From: CAYGDP01 sp964348665 | GTDB lineage: Bacteria; Verrucomicrobiota; Verrucomicrobiia; Palsa-1439; CAYGDP01 | Assembly (NCBI GenBank): GCA_964348665.1 | Contig: CAYGDP010000002.1 | Span: forward strand, 1 to 64,000 | Length of the DNA stretch: 64,000 bases | Direction: 5' to 3' | In this document: one piece after another, positions 16,898 through 25,829 of the stretch | Position numbering within the stretch: the first letter of the stretch is position 1 | How the letters are laid out: every line of letters begins with the position of its first letter | Translations under genes and position numbers: made by a program | The notes under the pieces: model-generated | The model's database searches: none | Told to the model about the DNA's origin: nothing | The model's input: the letters and a program-made list of their open reading frames with translations, nothing else

Positions 16898-18667
16898 ATG
16901 AGGGCTGGCTTCGTTTTCATTTTTTCGGTTTTGTGCGCGTGGTGTGTCTGCGCGCATGGAGCGGAGGCTGTGCTTTACGGGATCGGCGGCGATTTCAAGG
17001 GGTTCGATCCAATCCAGGCGGGCGACGTGGAGAGCGCCGACCAGGTTTCGCGCGTGTACGAGGGTCTTTTGGAATACGCATATTTGGAGCGGCCTTACAA
17101 GGCGATCCCGTGTCTGGCGGAGGCGATGCCGGTGGTGTCCGCCGATGGGTTGATTTACACGTTCAAGCTCAAGAAAGGCGTGCGATTTATGGATGACCCG
17201 TGTTTTCCGGACGGAAAGGGGCGGGAGGTTACGGCGGAAGATTTTGTCTATTCGTTCAAGCGTTTGATGACCTCCAGCTATGAAGCGCCCGGGACGTGGA
17301 TTTTTTCCGATCACGTGATCGGCGCGCAGGAATGGTTACAGGGGACCAGCGAGTTGAAGAAAAAACAGCACCCGGATTTTTCCAAGCCGCTCGATGGATT
17401 TGTCGCGCCGGACCGTTACACGCTGGTGATTCGGCTCAAGCAACCGTATCCACAGTTGATCTGGGTGCTGACGATGCCGTATGCGTTTGTCGTGCCGCGC
17501 GAAGCGGTGGAGTTTTATGGCGATCGATTCGCTGAACGCGCTGTCGGCACGGGACCATTTCGGCTGAAGAAATGGCGGCGGAACTACAGCATCGAGTATG
17601 TGCGCAACGAGACGTTTCACGGCCAGACCTATCCATCGGAGGGCGAGCCGGGCGACCGCGAGGCTGGATTGCTGGAGGACGCCGGAAAACCGTTGCCGGT
17701 GATCGAGCGGATCGTGGAGTTCGACGTGCGGGAATACTATACACAATGGCAGATGTTCATGGGCGGCCAGATATTCAGTTCGGGCGTGAGCAAGGACAAC
17801 TTCGAGAAAGTCATCACCCCGCAACTGGATGTGACAGAGGAAATGAAGAAATTGGGGATCCGCCTCTATAAACGTCCGGCGCTGACGATCAATTATATCC
17901 CGTTCAACATGCGTGACCCGGTAGTCGGCACGTCCGCCGATCCCGTGATCAACGAGCGGCACAAGAAGCTGCGGCAGGCGTTCGCGATGGCGATTGACGT
18001 GGAGAGTTTTATCAAATATCTCCTCAACGGACGCGGCGTGGCGGCGCGGTCGCCGATCGCGCCAGGCGTGGCGGGGGCGACGAAGAAACCGTATGTGTAT
18101 GCTTACAATTTGGAGCGCGCCAAACAATTGCTCACGGAGGCGGGCTATCCAAATGGGCGTGATTCCAACGGACGTCCGCTGCGATTGAATTTCTTGATGG
18201 CGGGCGCGGGCAGCACCGACTCGAAACAGCAGGGAGACTTCATCGCCGAGCAGATCAGCCGACTCGGCATTGAACTTGCCGTGCGTCAAACGACGTTCCC
18301 CGAATATCTGCGCATCACGCACGACGGCGAATATCAGGTTTGCTGGGCCGGTTGGGTGATTGATTATCCCGACGCACAAAATATCCTGCAGCTCCTCTAC
18401 GGTCCCAATAAAACGCCCGGCGTGAACACCGCCAATTATGAGAATGCCGAATTTGACCGGCTCTATCGCCAGATTCTCTCGATGCAAGACAGCCCGGAAC
18501 GCACCGCGCTTTACGAAAAAATGGCCGAGATCGCCCTCGCGGACGCGCCGTGGGCATTAATGCATCATCCCCTTACGTACGGCCTATTTCATCCGTGGTT
18601 CCAAAACTTCAAGCCGCACGACTTTCCGTACGCAAACTGGAAATATTTCAAAGTGTTGCAGCACTAA
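16898..18667 (+). CDS. ABC transporter substrate-binding protein, peptide (SBP_bac_5) type
   Basis: 589 residues with a hydrophobic signal peptide ending near residue 22 (AHGAEA). The body fits the family 5 extracellular solute-binding proteins (Dpp/Opp type): GGDFKGFDPIQAGDVESADQ near the N-terminus, then LAEAMPVVSADGLIYTFKLK and VRFMDDPCF, and a C-terminal region ending in the usual YGPNKTPGVNTANYENAEFD. It delivers peptides or similar solutes to the two permeases encoded directly downstream (7 bp gap to the first). A GTG three bases upstream could also serve as start; the ATG fits the promoter spacing better. The true ligand is unknown. Confidence 0.9.
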   Translation: MRAGFVFIFSVLCAWCVCAHGAEAVLYGIGGDFKGFDPIQAGDVESADQVSRVYEGLLEYAYLERPYKAIPCLAEAMPVVSADGLIYTFKLKKGVRFMDDPCFPDGKGREVTAEDFVYSFKRLMTSSYEAPGTWIFSDHVIGAQEWLQGTSELKKKQHPDFSKPLDGFVAPDRYTLVIRLKQPYPQLIWVLTMPYAFVVPREAVEFYGDRFAERAVGTGPFRLKKWRRNYSIEYVRNETFHGQTYPSEGEPGDREAGLLEDAGKPLPVIERIVEFDVREYYTQWQMFMGGQIFSSGVSKDNFEKVITPQLDVTEEMKKLGIRLYKRPALTINYIPFNMRDPVVGTSADPVINERHKKLRQAFAMAIDVESFIKYLLNGRGVAARSPIAPGVAGATKKPYVYAYNLERAKQLLTEAGYPNGRDSNGRPLRLNFLMAGAGSTDSKQQGDFIAEQISRLGIELAVRQTTFPEYLRITHDGEYQVCWAGWVIDYPDAQNILQLLYGPNKTPGVNTANYENAEFDRLYRQILSMQDSPERTALYEKMAEIALADAPWALMHHPLTYGLFHPWFQNFKPHDFPYANWKYFKVLQH

Positions 18668-18674
18668 AAAAGTT

Positions 18675-20024
18675 ATGGGTTCCTACATTATCAGACGACT
18701 ATTCTCTGTCATCCCCATCACGTTGGGGGTGATTTTCATCACCTTCGTTCTTTTTCGCGTCATTGGCGGGAATCCGGCGTACCGGCTCGCCGGCAAAAAC
18801 GCCACCGCGCAACGCATCGCAGAGCTAAGTCACCAGCGCGGCTACAATAAACCCTGGTTCTTTGGTTTCTGGGCGGAAGAATACCCGAAACTCACCCTCG
18901 AAAATGGCGCCGAAGAAATCAAAGGCCGCCGCCGCATTGCGCACGCGCTCGCGTCCAACGACAAACCAGCGCGCCTGCGAGTGCGAGCGCTCGACGCATC
19001 CGTGCAGCGCGATCACCAATTGATCCTGCGATTGGAGAGTGGCGATATTGGCACGGTCCGGATTTATCATACCACAGGAGTCAACGCGCCGGACAAAAAG
19101 GATTTGCTCGTAGAAAAAAAACTTCAGCCCGGCGCATCCCGTTTCACGGCCACGCTTCCCGCATCGGCCGAAGCGAAAGACGCAGGTAAAAGTGTGCCGA
19201 CGACGACGGGAGTTTTTCTTGTGGAACTGAATGGCAAGGCAACACTGACGTCAGCCCAAATCCGCAGCCGCCAGGACAATCCGTTCGACGCACAGCTATG
19301 GCATTTGATCGGCACACTAATGCGGCTGGATTTTGGTAAGTCGGAGAAGACGGAGCAACAAGTCAGCGACATGATCCTTGATGGGTTCTTGCCGTCCTTG
19401 AGCCTCACGGTGCCGATTTTCATCATCAATTTGATCATCGCGCTCTCGCTCTCGCTGGTCACGGCGTATTACCGAAACACTTGGATTGATCGAAGCATCG
19501 TAACGATCACGATCATGGCCATGAGCATCAGTGCGCTGGTGTATTGCATGGTGGCGCAATATTGGCTGGCATTCAAATGGCAACTCTTCCCGGTTTGGGG
19601 TTTCGATGGACCTGCCTTCCTGCTGTTACCCGTCCTGATCGGCCTTATCGCCGGTATCGGTGGCGAAATCCGGTTCTATCGCACTGTCATGCTCGATGAA
19701 GTCAACCAGGATTACGTGCGCACCGCCCGCGCCAAGGGCGTGGGCGAACGCGGCATGCTCTTCCGCCACGTCCTTCGCAACGCGCTGATTCCGATTCTGA
19801 CCAATGTCGTCGTCGCCATCCCATTCCTCTATACCGGCTCGCTGCTGCTCGAAAATTTCTTCGGCATCCCCGGTCTCGGTCGCATGACCGTCAACGCCAT
19901 CAACACCGCCGATGAAGACGTGATTTACGCGACGACCTTCATCGGTTCGATCTTGTTCGTCGTCGCCAATCTCATCACCGATATCGCCTACACGTGGGCG
20001 GACCCAAGGATCCGGCTCAAATGA
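18675..20024 (+). CDS. Peptide-type ABC permease (DppB/OppB-like) with large insertion
   Basis: 449 residues against about 310-340 for typical DppB. TM1 is at residues 8-30. The cytoplasmic EAA-type loop DYVRTARAKGVGERGMLF and the C-terminal LLENFFGIPGLGRM are family hallmarks. Residues about 68-206, between TM1 and the usual LDFGKS segment, form an extra soluble region with beta-rich, charged sequence that would lie outside the membrane beside the binding protein. The ATG lies 7 bp after the upstream gene, and the stop overlaps the next ATG by 4 bp (ATGA), so the operon is tightly coupled. Confidence 0.9.
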   Translation: MGSYIIRRLFSVIPITLGVIFITFVLFRVIGGNPAYRLAGKNATAQRIAELSHQRGYNKPWFFGFWAEEYPKLTLENGAEEIKGRRRIAHALASNDKPARLRVRALDASVQRDHQLILRLESGDIGTVRIYHTTGVNAPDKKDLLVEKKLQPGASRFTATLPASAEAKDAGKSVPTTTGVFLVELNGKATLTSAQIRSRQDNPFDAQLWHLIGTLMRLDFGKSEKTEQQVSDMILDGFLPSLSLTVPIFIINLIIALSLSLVTAYYRNTWIDRSIVTITIMAMSISALVYCMVAQYWLAFKWQLFPVWGFDGPAFLLLPVLIGLIAGIGGEIRFYRTVMLDEVNQDYVRTARAKGVGERGMLFRHVLRNALIPILTNVVVAIPFLYTGSLLLENFFGIPGLGRMTVNAINTADEDVIYATTFIGSILFVVANLITDIAYTWADPRIRLK

Positions 20025-21226
20025 ACACCGCCCTTGAACCAAAACCTTCCGCCGATGTCGCACCGGAATCCGCCGGTCTCTGGAAAATCGCGTGGCGTCA
20101 ACTCCGCCGCAAGCGGATGGCGATGGCTTGCCTCGGCATCCTCGCCGTGTACATCGTCGCGTGGCTCTATGCCGAGGTGGTTTATTGGCGACCGCGCATC
20201 CACAATCAATTCAACAAAAACACTTCCCCCATTACGCCGTCTTATAAACACTCCGACTACGAGCGCCGGAATCGTCCCCCGGATTGGGCGTGCTCGCTAG
20301 CGTCCGACCTTTATGGCTGCGCTGACATCCAGCGCGAAAAAACCGCCGCCAAAACCGCTTGGGCGGAACTCGATAAACTCGGCCTCGCCAACCAAGCAAC
20401 GCGCGCCAAAACGGACGAAGCGACGCGGAAAAAACTGGAAGCCGCCGGACACACGGCGCTGCTGGCTAAAGCGTACGGTTATCAATGGCGCTGGTTTGGA
20501 ACGAACTTCGCCGGGCGCGACAATCTTCAGCAGCTTTTGCAAGGCACGCGCATCGCATTCGAGATCGCCATTCTCACATCGCTCCTGGTCATTCCCTTCG
20601 GGTTCGTTATGGGCGCCATGGCAGGGTACTTCGGACGACGCACTGACTCATCCGTTGTTTATGTCTATTCGGTGGTGGACTCGATCCCCAGTCTGTTGCT
20701 GATCATGGTCATCGCCTATGTCATGCGCAACGCGATCGACGGCAGCGCGTCGTTGCAGGATTTCAATCGGTTTTTCGACAGCGGTCTCGTCGCCGTCTGC
20801 ATCGGCATGGCGTTTACCGGCTGGGTCGGGCTTTGCCGTCTGATCCGCGCTGAATACATGAAACATCGCGACCGCCAATATGTTCTCGCCGCCCGGTCGC
20901 TCGGCGCCAGCCACGCCTCCGTGATGTTCCGCCACATCGCCCCGAATGTCAGCCACCTCATCATCATCAATTTCTCGCTCCGTTTCCCCGGACTCATCCT
21001 CACCGAAGCGCTCTTGAGTTATCTGGGCGTCGGCATCGCCAGCGAACCAAGCTGGGGTGCCATCATCAACGACGCCAAACAACGGCTCTACCTCGGCAAC
21101 TGGTGGGAATTGGCGGGCGCAACCCTCGCGATGTTTTTCCTGGTGCTGGCGCTGAACCTCTTCGGCGACGCCTTGCGAGATGCTCTCGACCCCAAACTGC
21201 GCACTGCGGAAGGCAGGACGGGATGA
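20021..21226 (+). CDS. Peptide-type ABC permease (DppC/OppC-like) with insertion
   Basis: 401 residues; DppC proteins are usually about 290-300. It starts at the ATG in the ATGA overlap with the preceding permease rather than at an upstream in-frame codon. The N-terminal tail and TM1 (about 35-52) are followed by an inserted stretch (about 75-155) with two cysteines and a charged helical part. The canonical GTNFAGRDNLQQLLQGTRIAF then leads into five TM helices and the EAA loop YVLAARSLGASHASVMFRHI. It pairs with the DppB-like subunit. No ATP-binding subunits are encoded nearby, so the ATPase must come from elsewhere in the genome. Confidence 0.9.
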   Translation: MNTALEPKPSADVAPESAGLWKIAWRQLRRKRMAMACLGILAVYIVAWLYAEVVYWRPRIHNQFNKNTSPITPSYKHSDYERRNRPPDWACSLASDLYGCADIQREKTAAKTAWAELDKLGLANQATRAKTDEATRKKLEAAGHTALLAKAYGYQWRWFGTNFAGRDNLQQLLQGTRIAFEIAILTSLLVIPFGFVMGAMAGYFGRRTDSSVVYVYSVVDSIPSLLLIMVIAYVMRNAIDGSASLQDFNRFFDSGLVAVCIGMAFTGWVGLCRLIRAEYMKHRDRQYVLAARSLGASHASVMFRHIAPNVSHLIIINFSLRFPGLILTEALLSYLGVGIASEPSWGAIINDAKQRLYLGNWWELAGATLAMFFLVLALNLFGDALRDALDPKLRTAEGRTG

Positions 21227-21316
21227 AGAACGAAATTGAAGATATTTGCGAACGATCTTATCCGTCAGTTCCCGTTTCCTCTCGCAAATTCCGTTCGTCC
21301 CGATACACTTCGCCGC

Positions 21317-22255
21317 ATGGAATATCGCATCCTTGGTAAAACGGGATGGAAAGTCTCCACCGTCGGCTTTGGCGCATGGGGTATCGGCGGTCAATGGGGC
21401 GTTGTGTCCGATGATGACGCCATTACCGCGATGGAAGCAGCGCTCGATGCAGGCGTGAATTTCTTCGACACCGCCGACGCGTATGGTGAACCGTCCGGAC
21501 GCAGCGAGGAATTGGTTGGTCGTGTGCTAAAACGCTGTCGTGATAAAGTTTTCATTGCCAGCAAAGTCGGTAATTTCGCCCGCCGATTCGGGTACCCGCT
21601 AAGTTTTGATTCGCCAATGCACGTGACCCTGTGTTGTGAAGCAACATTGCATCGGCTCGGCGCCGATTACCTCGATCTTTACCAATGTCACCTCGGCGAC
21701 TGCACCAAGCCGGACGTTTTTCTCGAAGCCTTCACCGACTTGAAGCGGCGCGGCAAAATCCGCGCCTTCGGTATCTCCACCGACCGCGCGGACGTGCTGC
21801 GGGCGTTCGACCGCAATGGTGACTGCGCGAGTTGTCAGGCGGATTACAGCCTGCTCAACCGCAAAGCGGAAGCAGAATTACTGCCCCTTTGCGCCGAACG
21901 AGGGGTGGGCGTCATTGTCCGCGGACCGCTGGCAAAGGGATTGCTCACCGGCAAATTCACCGCCCACACGGTCTTTGGCGATTCGGTCCGGCGCGGATGG
22001 AACGAGGGCGAGGGACGCGCTCAATATCTCGCCCGCCTTGAGGTAGCAAACAAGCTGCGCGTGTTAGATCGTGAGAGTCGGCCTCCGGGACACGTTGCGT
22101 TGCAATTTGTCCTGGCGCATCCGGCTGTCACGACCGCCATCCCGGGCGCCAAAAACCGCGCTCAAGCCGCCGCGAACGCGCGCGCCGGCGATAAGGGACT
22201 CTCCGCGAACGACCTCGAGCAAGCTCGCCAACTAACCAGTGAAATCAAACATTAA
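21317..22255 (+). CDS. Aldo/keto reductase
   Basis: 312 residues from the ATG at 21317, which gives the usual MEYRILGKTGWKVSTVGFG start. A longer frame from 21236 would add 27 residues with no family similarity. The NADPH-dependent TIM-barrel tetrad is visible: D51 and Y56 in FFDTADAYG, K83 in ASKVG, and H125 in LYQCHLGD. A TACACT box ends 7 nt before the ATG. It follows the peptide transporter by 90 bp; a functional link is not evident. The substrate is unknown; the family reduces aldehydes and ketones of sugars and xenobiotics. Confidence 0.9.
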   Translation: MEYRILGKTGWKVSTVGFGAWGIGGQWGVVSDDDAITAMEAALDAGVNFFDTADAYGEPSGRSEELVGRVLKRCRDKVFIASKVGNFARRFGYPLSFDSPMHVTLCCEATLHRLGADYLDLYQCHLGDCTKPDVFLEAFTDLKRRGKIRAFGISTDRADVLRAFDRNGDCASCQADYSLLNRKAEAELLPLCAERGVGVIVRGPLAKGLLTGKFTAHTVFGDSVRRGWNEGEGRAQYLARLEVANKLRVLDRESRPPGHVALQFVLAHPAVTTAIPGAKNRAQAAANARAGDKGLSANDLEQARQLTSEIKH

Positions 22256-22286
22256 CCTGTCAAAACAAGCCCGCGCTAGTTGGGCT

Positions 22287-22316
22287 TTGTCAAAACCGGG
22301 TTGATTTTTAGATAAT
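22287..22316 (+). promoter_or_regulatory. Sigma70-type promoter of the aquaporin gene
   Basis: TTGTCA (22287-22292), 18-bp spacer and GATAAT (22311-22316), followed 33 bp later by the ATG. A near-perfect Shine-Dalgarno AAAAGGAGG at 22337-22345 shows a conventional leader, unlike many other genes here. Confidence 0.6.
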
Positions 22317-22349
22317 TTAGCACTACACTTTCCGCCAAAAGGAGGTTGC

Positions 22350-23054
22350 ATGGATCTCAAAACTTGGAAGGCTCTCATCGCGGAACTAGTTGGCACTTTT
22401 GCCCTCATTTATATCGGTGTGTGCGCCATCGCCAATTTCCATGGCGTTAGCGGTGGCCTGCTCGGAATCGCGCTCGCCCACGGTCTCGCCATCGCCGTCA
22501 TGGTTTCTGCCACCGGCGCGATCTCCGGCGGACACCTCAACCCCGCCGTCACCGTCGGCGCCTGGGTCGCCGACAGGATCGAGTGCAAAACTGCTATCGC
22601 CTACATTCTGGCGCAACTGACCGGCTCATTGATGGCAGCCCTATGCGCCTATCTGAGTTTCTCTGGGCTTTATCTTTACGACCACAACATTGGGGGCGAT
22701 ATTGTCGCCAACGGCACCCCCGCGCTCGGTAGCGGAACCGGCCCGTTGCGCGGTATGTTGATCGAGGCCATTCTCACATTCTTCCTGGTATTCGTCGTCT
22801 TCGGCACGGGCATTGATTCACGCGGACCTAAAATTGGCGGGCTGGCGATCGGGTTGACCGTGACGATGGATATCCTGGCCGGAGGCCCGCTTACCGGCGC
22901 CGCGATGAATCCCGCGCGGTTCTTTGGACCGTCGGTCGCCGCGGAGCGCTGGGACAATTGGATCGTCTATTGGGTCGGACCACTGGTTGGCGGCATTGTA
23001 GCGGGTGTCGTCTATGGACAATCGCTTCTGAAAGAAGAGCCAAAAGGGAAATAG
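22350..23054 (+). CDS. MIP family aquaporin, TIP-like
   Basis: 234 residues with six TM helices and both half-helix NPA motifs (64-66 in GGHLNPAV and 187-189 in GAAMNPAR), the pore signature of aquaporins. The second pore half, ILAGGPLTGAAMNPAR followed by FFGPSV and YWVGPLVGG, resembles plant tonoplast intrinsic proteins more than E. coli AqpZ: the selectivity-filter His of AqpZ helix 5 is replaced by Ile. Water plus small neutral solutes such as ammonia, urea or glycerol could pass (inference). The start is fixed by the strong Shine-Dalgarno. The downstream gene begins 4 bp after the stop. Confidence 0.92.
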   Translation: MDLKTWKALIAELVGTFALIYIGVCAIANFHGVSGGLLGIALAHGLAIAVMVSATGAISGGHLNPAVTVGAWVADRIECKTAIAYILAQLTGSLMAALCAYLSFSGLYLYDHNIGGDIVANGTPALGSGTGPLRGMLIEAILTFFLVFVVFGTGIDSRGPKIGGLAIGLTVTMDILAGGPLTGAAMNPARFFGPSVAAERWDNWIVYWVGPLVGGIVAGVVYGQSLLKEEPKGK

Positions 23055-23058
23055 TGTC

Positions 23059-23880
23059 ATGAGATTGTGGAAGATACTCCTCCTGGTGGCGACGCTCGCC
23101 GCATCTCCATCGTGTCGTGCGCAACAGAAAAATTCTGCCGTGCCAGATCGTCTCGATCTCCGTGCAATGGAGAATCAACTCGATGTCGCGCCGTTGCTTC
23201 GTGGGCTAGATCTCTCCACCGAGCAGATCGCCCAATTCCAAAAATTCGCCGCTCCCGTCACCGACGCTCTCCGCCAATATCGCGCCGCCACCGAGAGCAA
23301 CGACCTTCGTGCTGCGTTCCTCAAGGTGCGCGACGCGGCTCTCGCCGGCAGCGACGATTTGCAAACTCGCGGTCTCTGGGAGACTCATCGGTCGGAATTG
23401 CGCAGTTTCTCTCGCACCGCCCGCGACGTCGCCGCCAAATCTGGCGAGGACGCCTTTGGCATCCTCACGCCGACGCAACGCGTTCGCCTCGGCATCAAAA
23501 CGCTTGGGAAAAAAGTCAACACCGGCCCGGCATTGATCGCGGAAGCCCGCGGGTTCAGTCCTGCCGACTGGGAAAAATGGCGCGACCAATTCAGCGCCAA
23601 GGTCGCCGCGGAAATCGCTGGAAAAAATTTCACGCCCGACGTGCAAGCACCCTTCCTTGCTTTCTGCGAACGAGCGCGAAATATGCCAGCGGACGAATTT
23701 GCGGAAAAAGCCGCGTCGCTCTCTCGGGAATGGCGTGGGATGCTGCTTGAATCTCTCACGCTCCACTGGGGCAAACGCCACGAAGATAATGCGCGACAGG
23801 AATTGGGAGATTGGTTCGCCTCCGAAGGTTTTGCCGACACGCTGGCGAGGCTGGCGACACTCATGAAGGAGGCAAAATGA
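23059..23880 (+). CDS. Secreted helical protein, first of a tandem paralog pair
   Basis: 273 residues with a signal peptide (MRLWKILLLVATLAASPSCRA; the Cys at position 19 could be a lipobox or part of a simple cleavage site). The mature part is predicted helical and charged. It shares a clear pattern with the next gene: L-x-L-S/D-C/S-xx-Q near the start, LTPTQRVRLGIK versus LSTQQFARLVLAQ in the middle, and ADWEKWRDQF versus AAWRDWRDET later. The LTPTQ motif recalls periplasmic Spy/CpxP LTxxQ proteins, but that is only a resemblance. It is co-transcribed with the aquaporin (4 bp) and its paralog (ATGA overlap). Function is unknown. Confidence 0.8.
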   Translation: MRLWKILLLVATLAASPSCRAQQKNSAVPDRLDLRAMENQLDVAPLLRGLDLSTEQIAQFQKFAAPVTDALRQYRAATESNDLRAAFLKVRDAALAGSDDLQTRGLWETHRSELRSFSRTARDVAAKSGEDAFGILTPTQRVRLGIKTLGKKVNTGPALIAEARGFSPADWEKWRDQFSAKVAAEIAGKNFTPDVQAPFLAFCERARNMPADEFAEKAASLSREWRGMLLESLTLHWGKRHEDNARQELGDWFASEGFADTLARLATLMKEAK

Positions 23881-24683
23881 GCCGCCTGTGGACTGTTTTT
23901 TTCGCCGGATTGTTTGTTTTTACCCTGGCGCACGCGGCCGACCCGAAAGCCGACACTCTGACTTACGATGAGATCGGCATACAGATTGACGTGGCGCGCC
24001 AACTGCGCGCGCTCGATTGCAGTAAAGACCAATTCACCGCGCTCCTCAAAATTGCCGACCGTGTCGCGCTCGCGCAGGATAAATTCCGGTCGTTCCGCGG
24101 GCGCGACGACGTGCGAGCCGCGCTGCAAAAGTGTCTCGACGCAGCCATTGCGGGAGGTGATGACGAAGCCATTTGGCGTCCGCTGGAACCGTTTAGCGAG
24201 GAATACAGCAAGATTGAGCAAGCCGCTAAAGAAACCGCCACGCAAGGAGCCCAGGAAGCGGTTGCGTTGCTTTCGACTCAACAATTTGCGCGCCTGGTGC
24301 TGGCGCAAATGGAAGCGCCTTCCGAATTGATGAATCAACTCACCGAGCATCGCGCCATTGAGCCGGCTGCGTGGCGGGATTGGCGCGACGAAACGGTGCG
24401 CAACCTCGCCGCCCGCGCCACCGGAGCAGGAGACCAGCCGCCGCCGGATGAAGCGATTAAATCCTTGACCCAATTTTTCGACCGCATGCGCAATACGCCC
24501 ACGGACGATTATTTCGCAAAACTCGAGGGGATGGAGCGGGAACTGCGGGCGACGTTGCGTGAGCTGGTCAGTCAAAATCTGAACGAAGACCGCCGGAACG
24601 GCGTCGTCGGCACCTTGGAAACCTGGATTACTACGAAAGGGTTTTCCGAAGTCGTACGCAAACTCGCCACGCGCTCGAAGTAA
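23877..24683 (+). CDS. Secreted helical protein, second of a tandem paralog pair
   Basis: 268 residues from the ATG overlapping the upstream stop (ATGA). A signal peptide ends about residue 20 (FTLAHAAD). The protein aligns along its whole length with the preceding one, including LRALDCSKDQF / LRGLDLSTEQI, MRNTPTDDYFAKLEGMEREL / ARNMPADEFAEKAASLSREW, and GFSEVVRKLA / GFADTLARLA. The pair is therefore an old tandem duplication. Predicted all-helical, periplasmic or envelope-associated. Function is unknown. A long antisense frame on the opposite strand over this region is a shadow. Confidence 0.8.
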   Translation: MSRLWTVFFAGLFVFTLAHAADPKADTLTYDEIGIQIDVARQLRALDCSKDQFTALLKIADRVALAQDKFRSFRGRDDVRAALQKCLDAAIAGGDDEAIWRPLEPFSEEYSKIEQAAKETATQGAQEAVALLSTQQFARLVLAQMEAPSELMNQLTEHRAIEPAAWRDWRDETVRNLAARATGAGDQPPPDEAIKSLTQFFDRMRNTPTDDYFAKLEGMERELRATLRELVSQNLNEDRRNGVVGTLETWITTKGFSEVVRKLATRSK

Positions 24684-24696
24684 TGCTCGGAAAATC

Positions 24697-24725
24697 TTGC
24701 CGCGCAACTCGGCGAACGCTACAAC
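24697..24725 (+). promoter_or_regulatory. Leaderless-type promoter of the Gfo/Idh/MocA gene
   Basis: TTGCCG, 17-bp spacer, TACAAC, then 9 nt to the ATG at 24735. No Shine-Dalgarno is present. Confidence 0.45.
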
Positions 24726-24734
24726 TAGGCTGCG

Positions 24735-25829
24735 ATGAGCGATTACAAACCTGTCGGCGTGGCGATCGTCGGTTGCGGTAATATCTCCGGCGCTTACGCC
24801 AAAAGTTTCAAGACCAAGCCGGACAAGGTCAACTTGATTGGTTGTTATGACGTGGAATTTCCTCGCGCCGAGGCGTTCGGCAAGGAACATGGATGCCAGG
24901 TCTATCCCACGCTCGATTCGTTGCTCTCCGATTTTCGCATCGAGATCGTCGCCAACCTGACCATCCATCACGCCCATGCCGAGATCACTTGCAAGGCGTT
25001 CGATGCAGGCAAACATGTCCATAGCGAAAAACCGCTCGCCACCACTCTCGCCGACGGCCGCCGCTGCGTCGAGCTGGCCGAGAAGAAAAAACTCCGGCTC
25101 TCCTGCTCGCCATTCACATTCCTGGGCGAGGCGCAACAAACGTTGCTCAAAGCCAAGAACGATGGCCTCATCGGCAAAATCCTCGTGGCGTATTCCGAGA
25201 TGAACTGGGGTCGCATCGAGAGTTGGCATCCCAATCCGATCGCGTTTTATCAACAAGGCTCCGGGCCGCTCCTCGATGTCGGTGTTTACGCGCTGACAGT
25301 GCTGACCAGCGTGCTCGGCCCGGTCAAACGCGTTCACGGCTTCGCCCGCACGGTTCTTCCAGAGCGCGTCATCGCCAAGGGTGCGCAAGCCGGCCAGACG
25401 TTTCCCGTCCGCACGCCGGACGAAGTCGTCGGTGGCCTGGAATTTGTCAGCGGTGTGATGGGTCGGCTGACAGCCAGTTTCATCGTGCGCGGCACCAAAC
25501 AAGCCAGTGGCACGGAGTTGCACGGCGAAACCGGCTCGCTCTTCTTGTCAACCAATCACGATTTCCACGGCGCAGTCGAACATTATAGCAACGAGACCGG
25601 TCAATGGTCGCCCCTCCCGTATGTGCGCGAGCCGCACAATGGCGTCGAATGGGGTCGGGCAATTTTCAATCTGGCTGACAGTCTTCGCACCGGTTCGCGA
25701 CAGTATTGCACTGGCCGCCAAGCATTCCACGTGCTCGATACCTGTCTCTCGATTCTTCAGTCCGCCGAAAAAGGCAGGCCCGTCGAAGTCATCTCCACCT
25801 TCGAACCACCCCCGCCGTTCCCACTATGA
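24735..25829 (+). CDS. Gfo/Idh/MocA family NAD(P)-dependent oxidoreductase
   Basis: 364 residues. The N-terminal Rossmann fold shows VAIVGCGNISGAYAKSF (nucleotide-binding GCGNIS at 13-18) and the family EKP motif in HVHSEKPLA (98-100), whose lysine is catalytic in relatives. The C-terminal alpha/beta domain contains GPLLDVGVYAL. These enzymes oxidise or reduce sugars, inositols and related compounds in the cytoplasm, and Verrucomicrobiota carry many. It is translationally coupled to a small membrane protein gene (ATGA overlap). The substrate cannot be told. Confidence 0.9.
   Translation: MSDYKPVGVAIVGCGNISGAYAKSFKTKPDKVNLIGCYDVEFPRAEAFGKEHGCQVYPTLDSLLSDFRIEIVANLTIHHAHAEITCKAFDAGKHVHSEKPLATTLADGRRCVELAEKKKLRLSCSPFTFLGEAQQTLLKAKNDGLIGKILVAYSEMNWGRIESWHPNPIAFYQQGSGPLLDVGVYALTVLTSVLGPVKRVHGFARTVLPERVIAKGAQAGQTFPVRTPDEVVGGLEFVSGVMGRLTASFIVRGTKQASGTELHGETGSLFLSTNHDFHGAVEHYSNETGQWSPLPYVREPHNGVEWGRAIFNLADSLRTGSRQYCTGRQAFHVLDTCLSILQSAEKGRPVEVISTFEPPPPFPL

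Noticed and set aside
22267..22290. Hairpin AAGCCC-N9-GGGCTT as a terminator after the aldo/keto reductase
   Set aside because: The stem is only 6 bp, the loop is long and no T-run follows.
23385..25523. 712-residue minus-strand ORF
   Set aside because: It lies opposite the two secreted paralogs and the oxidoreductase, which have recognisable sequences, signal peptides and coupled starts; the antisense frame has none.
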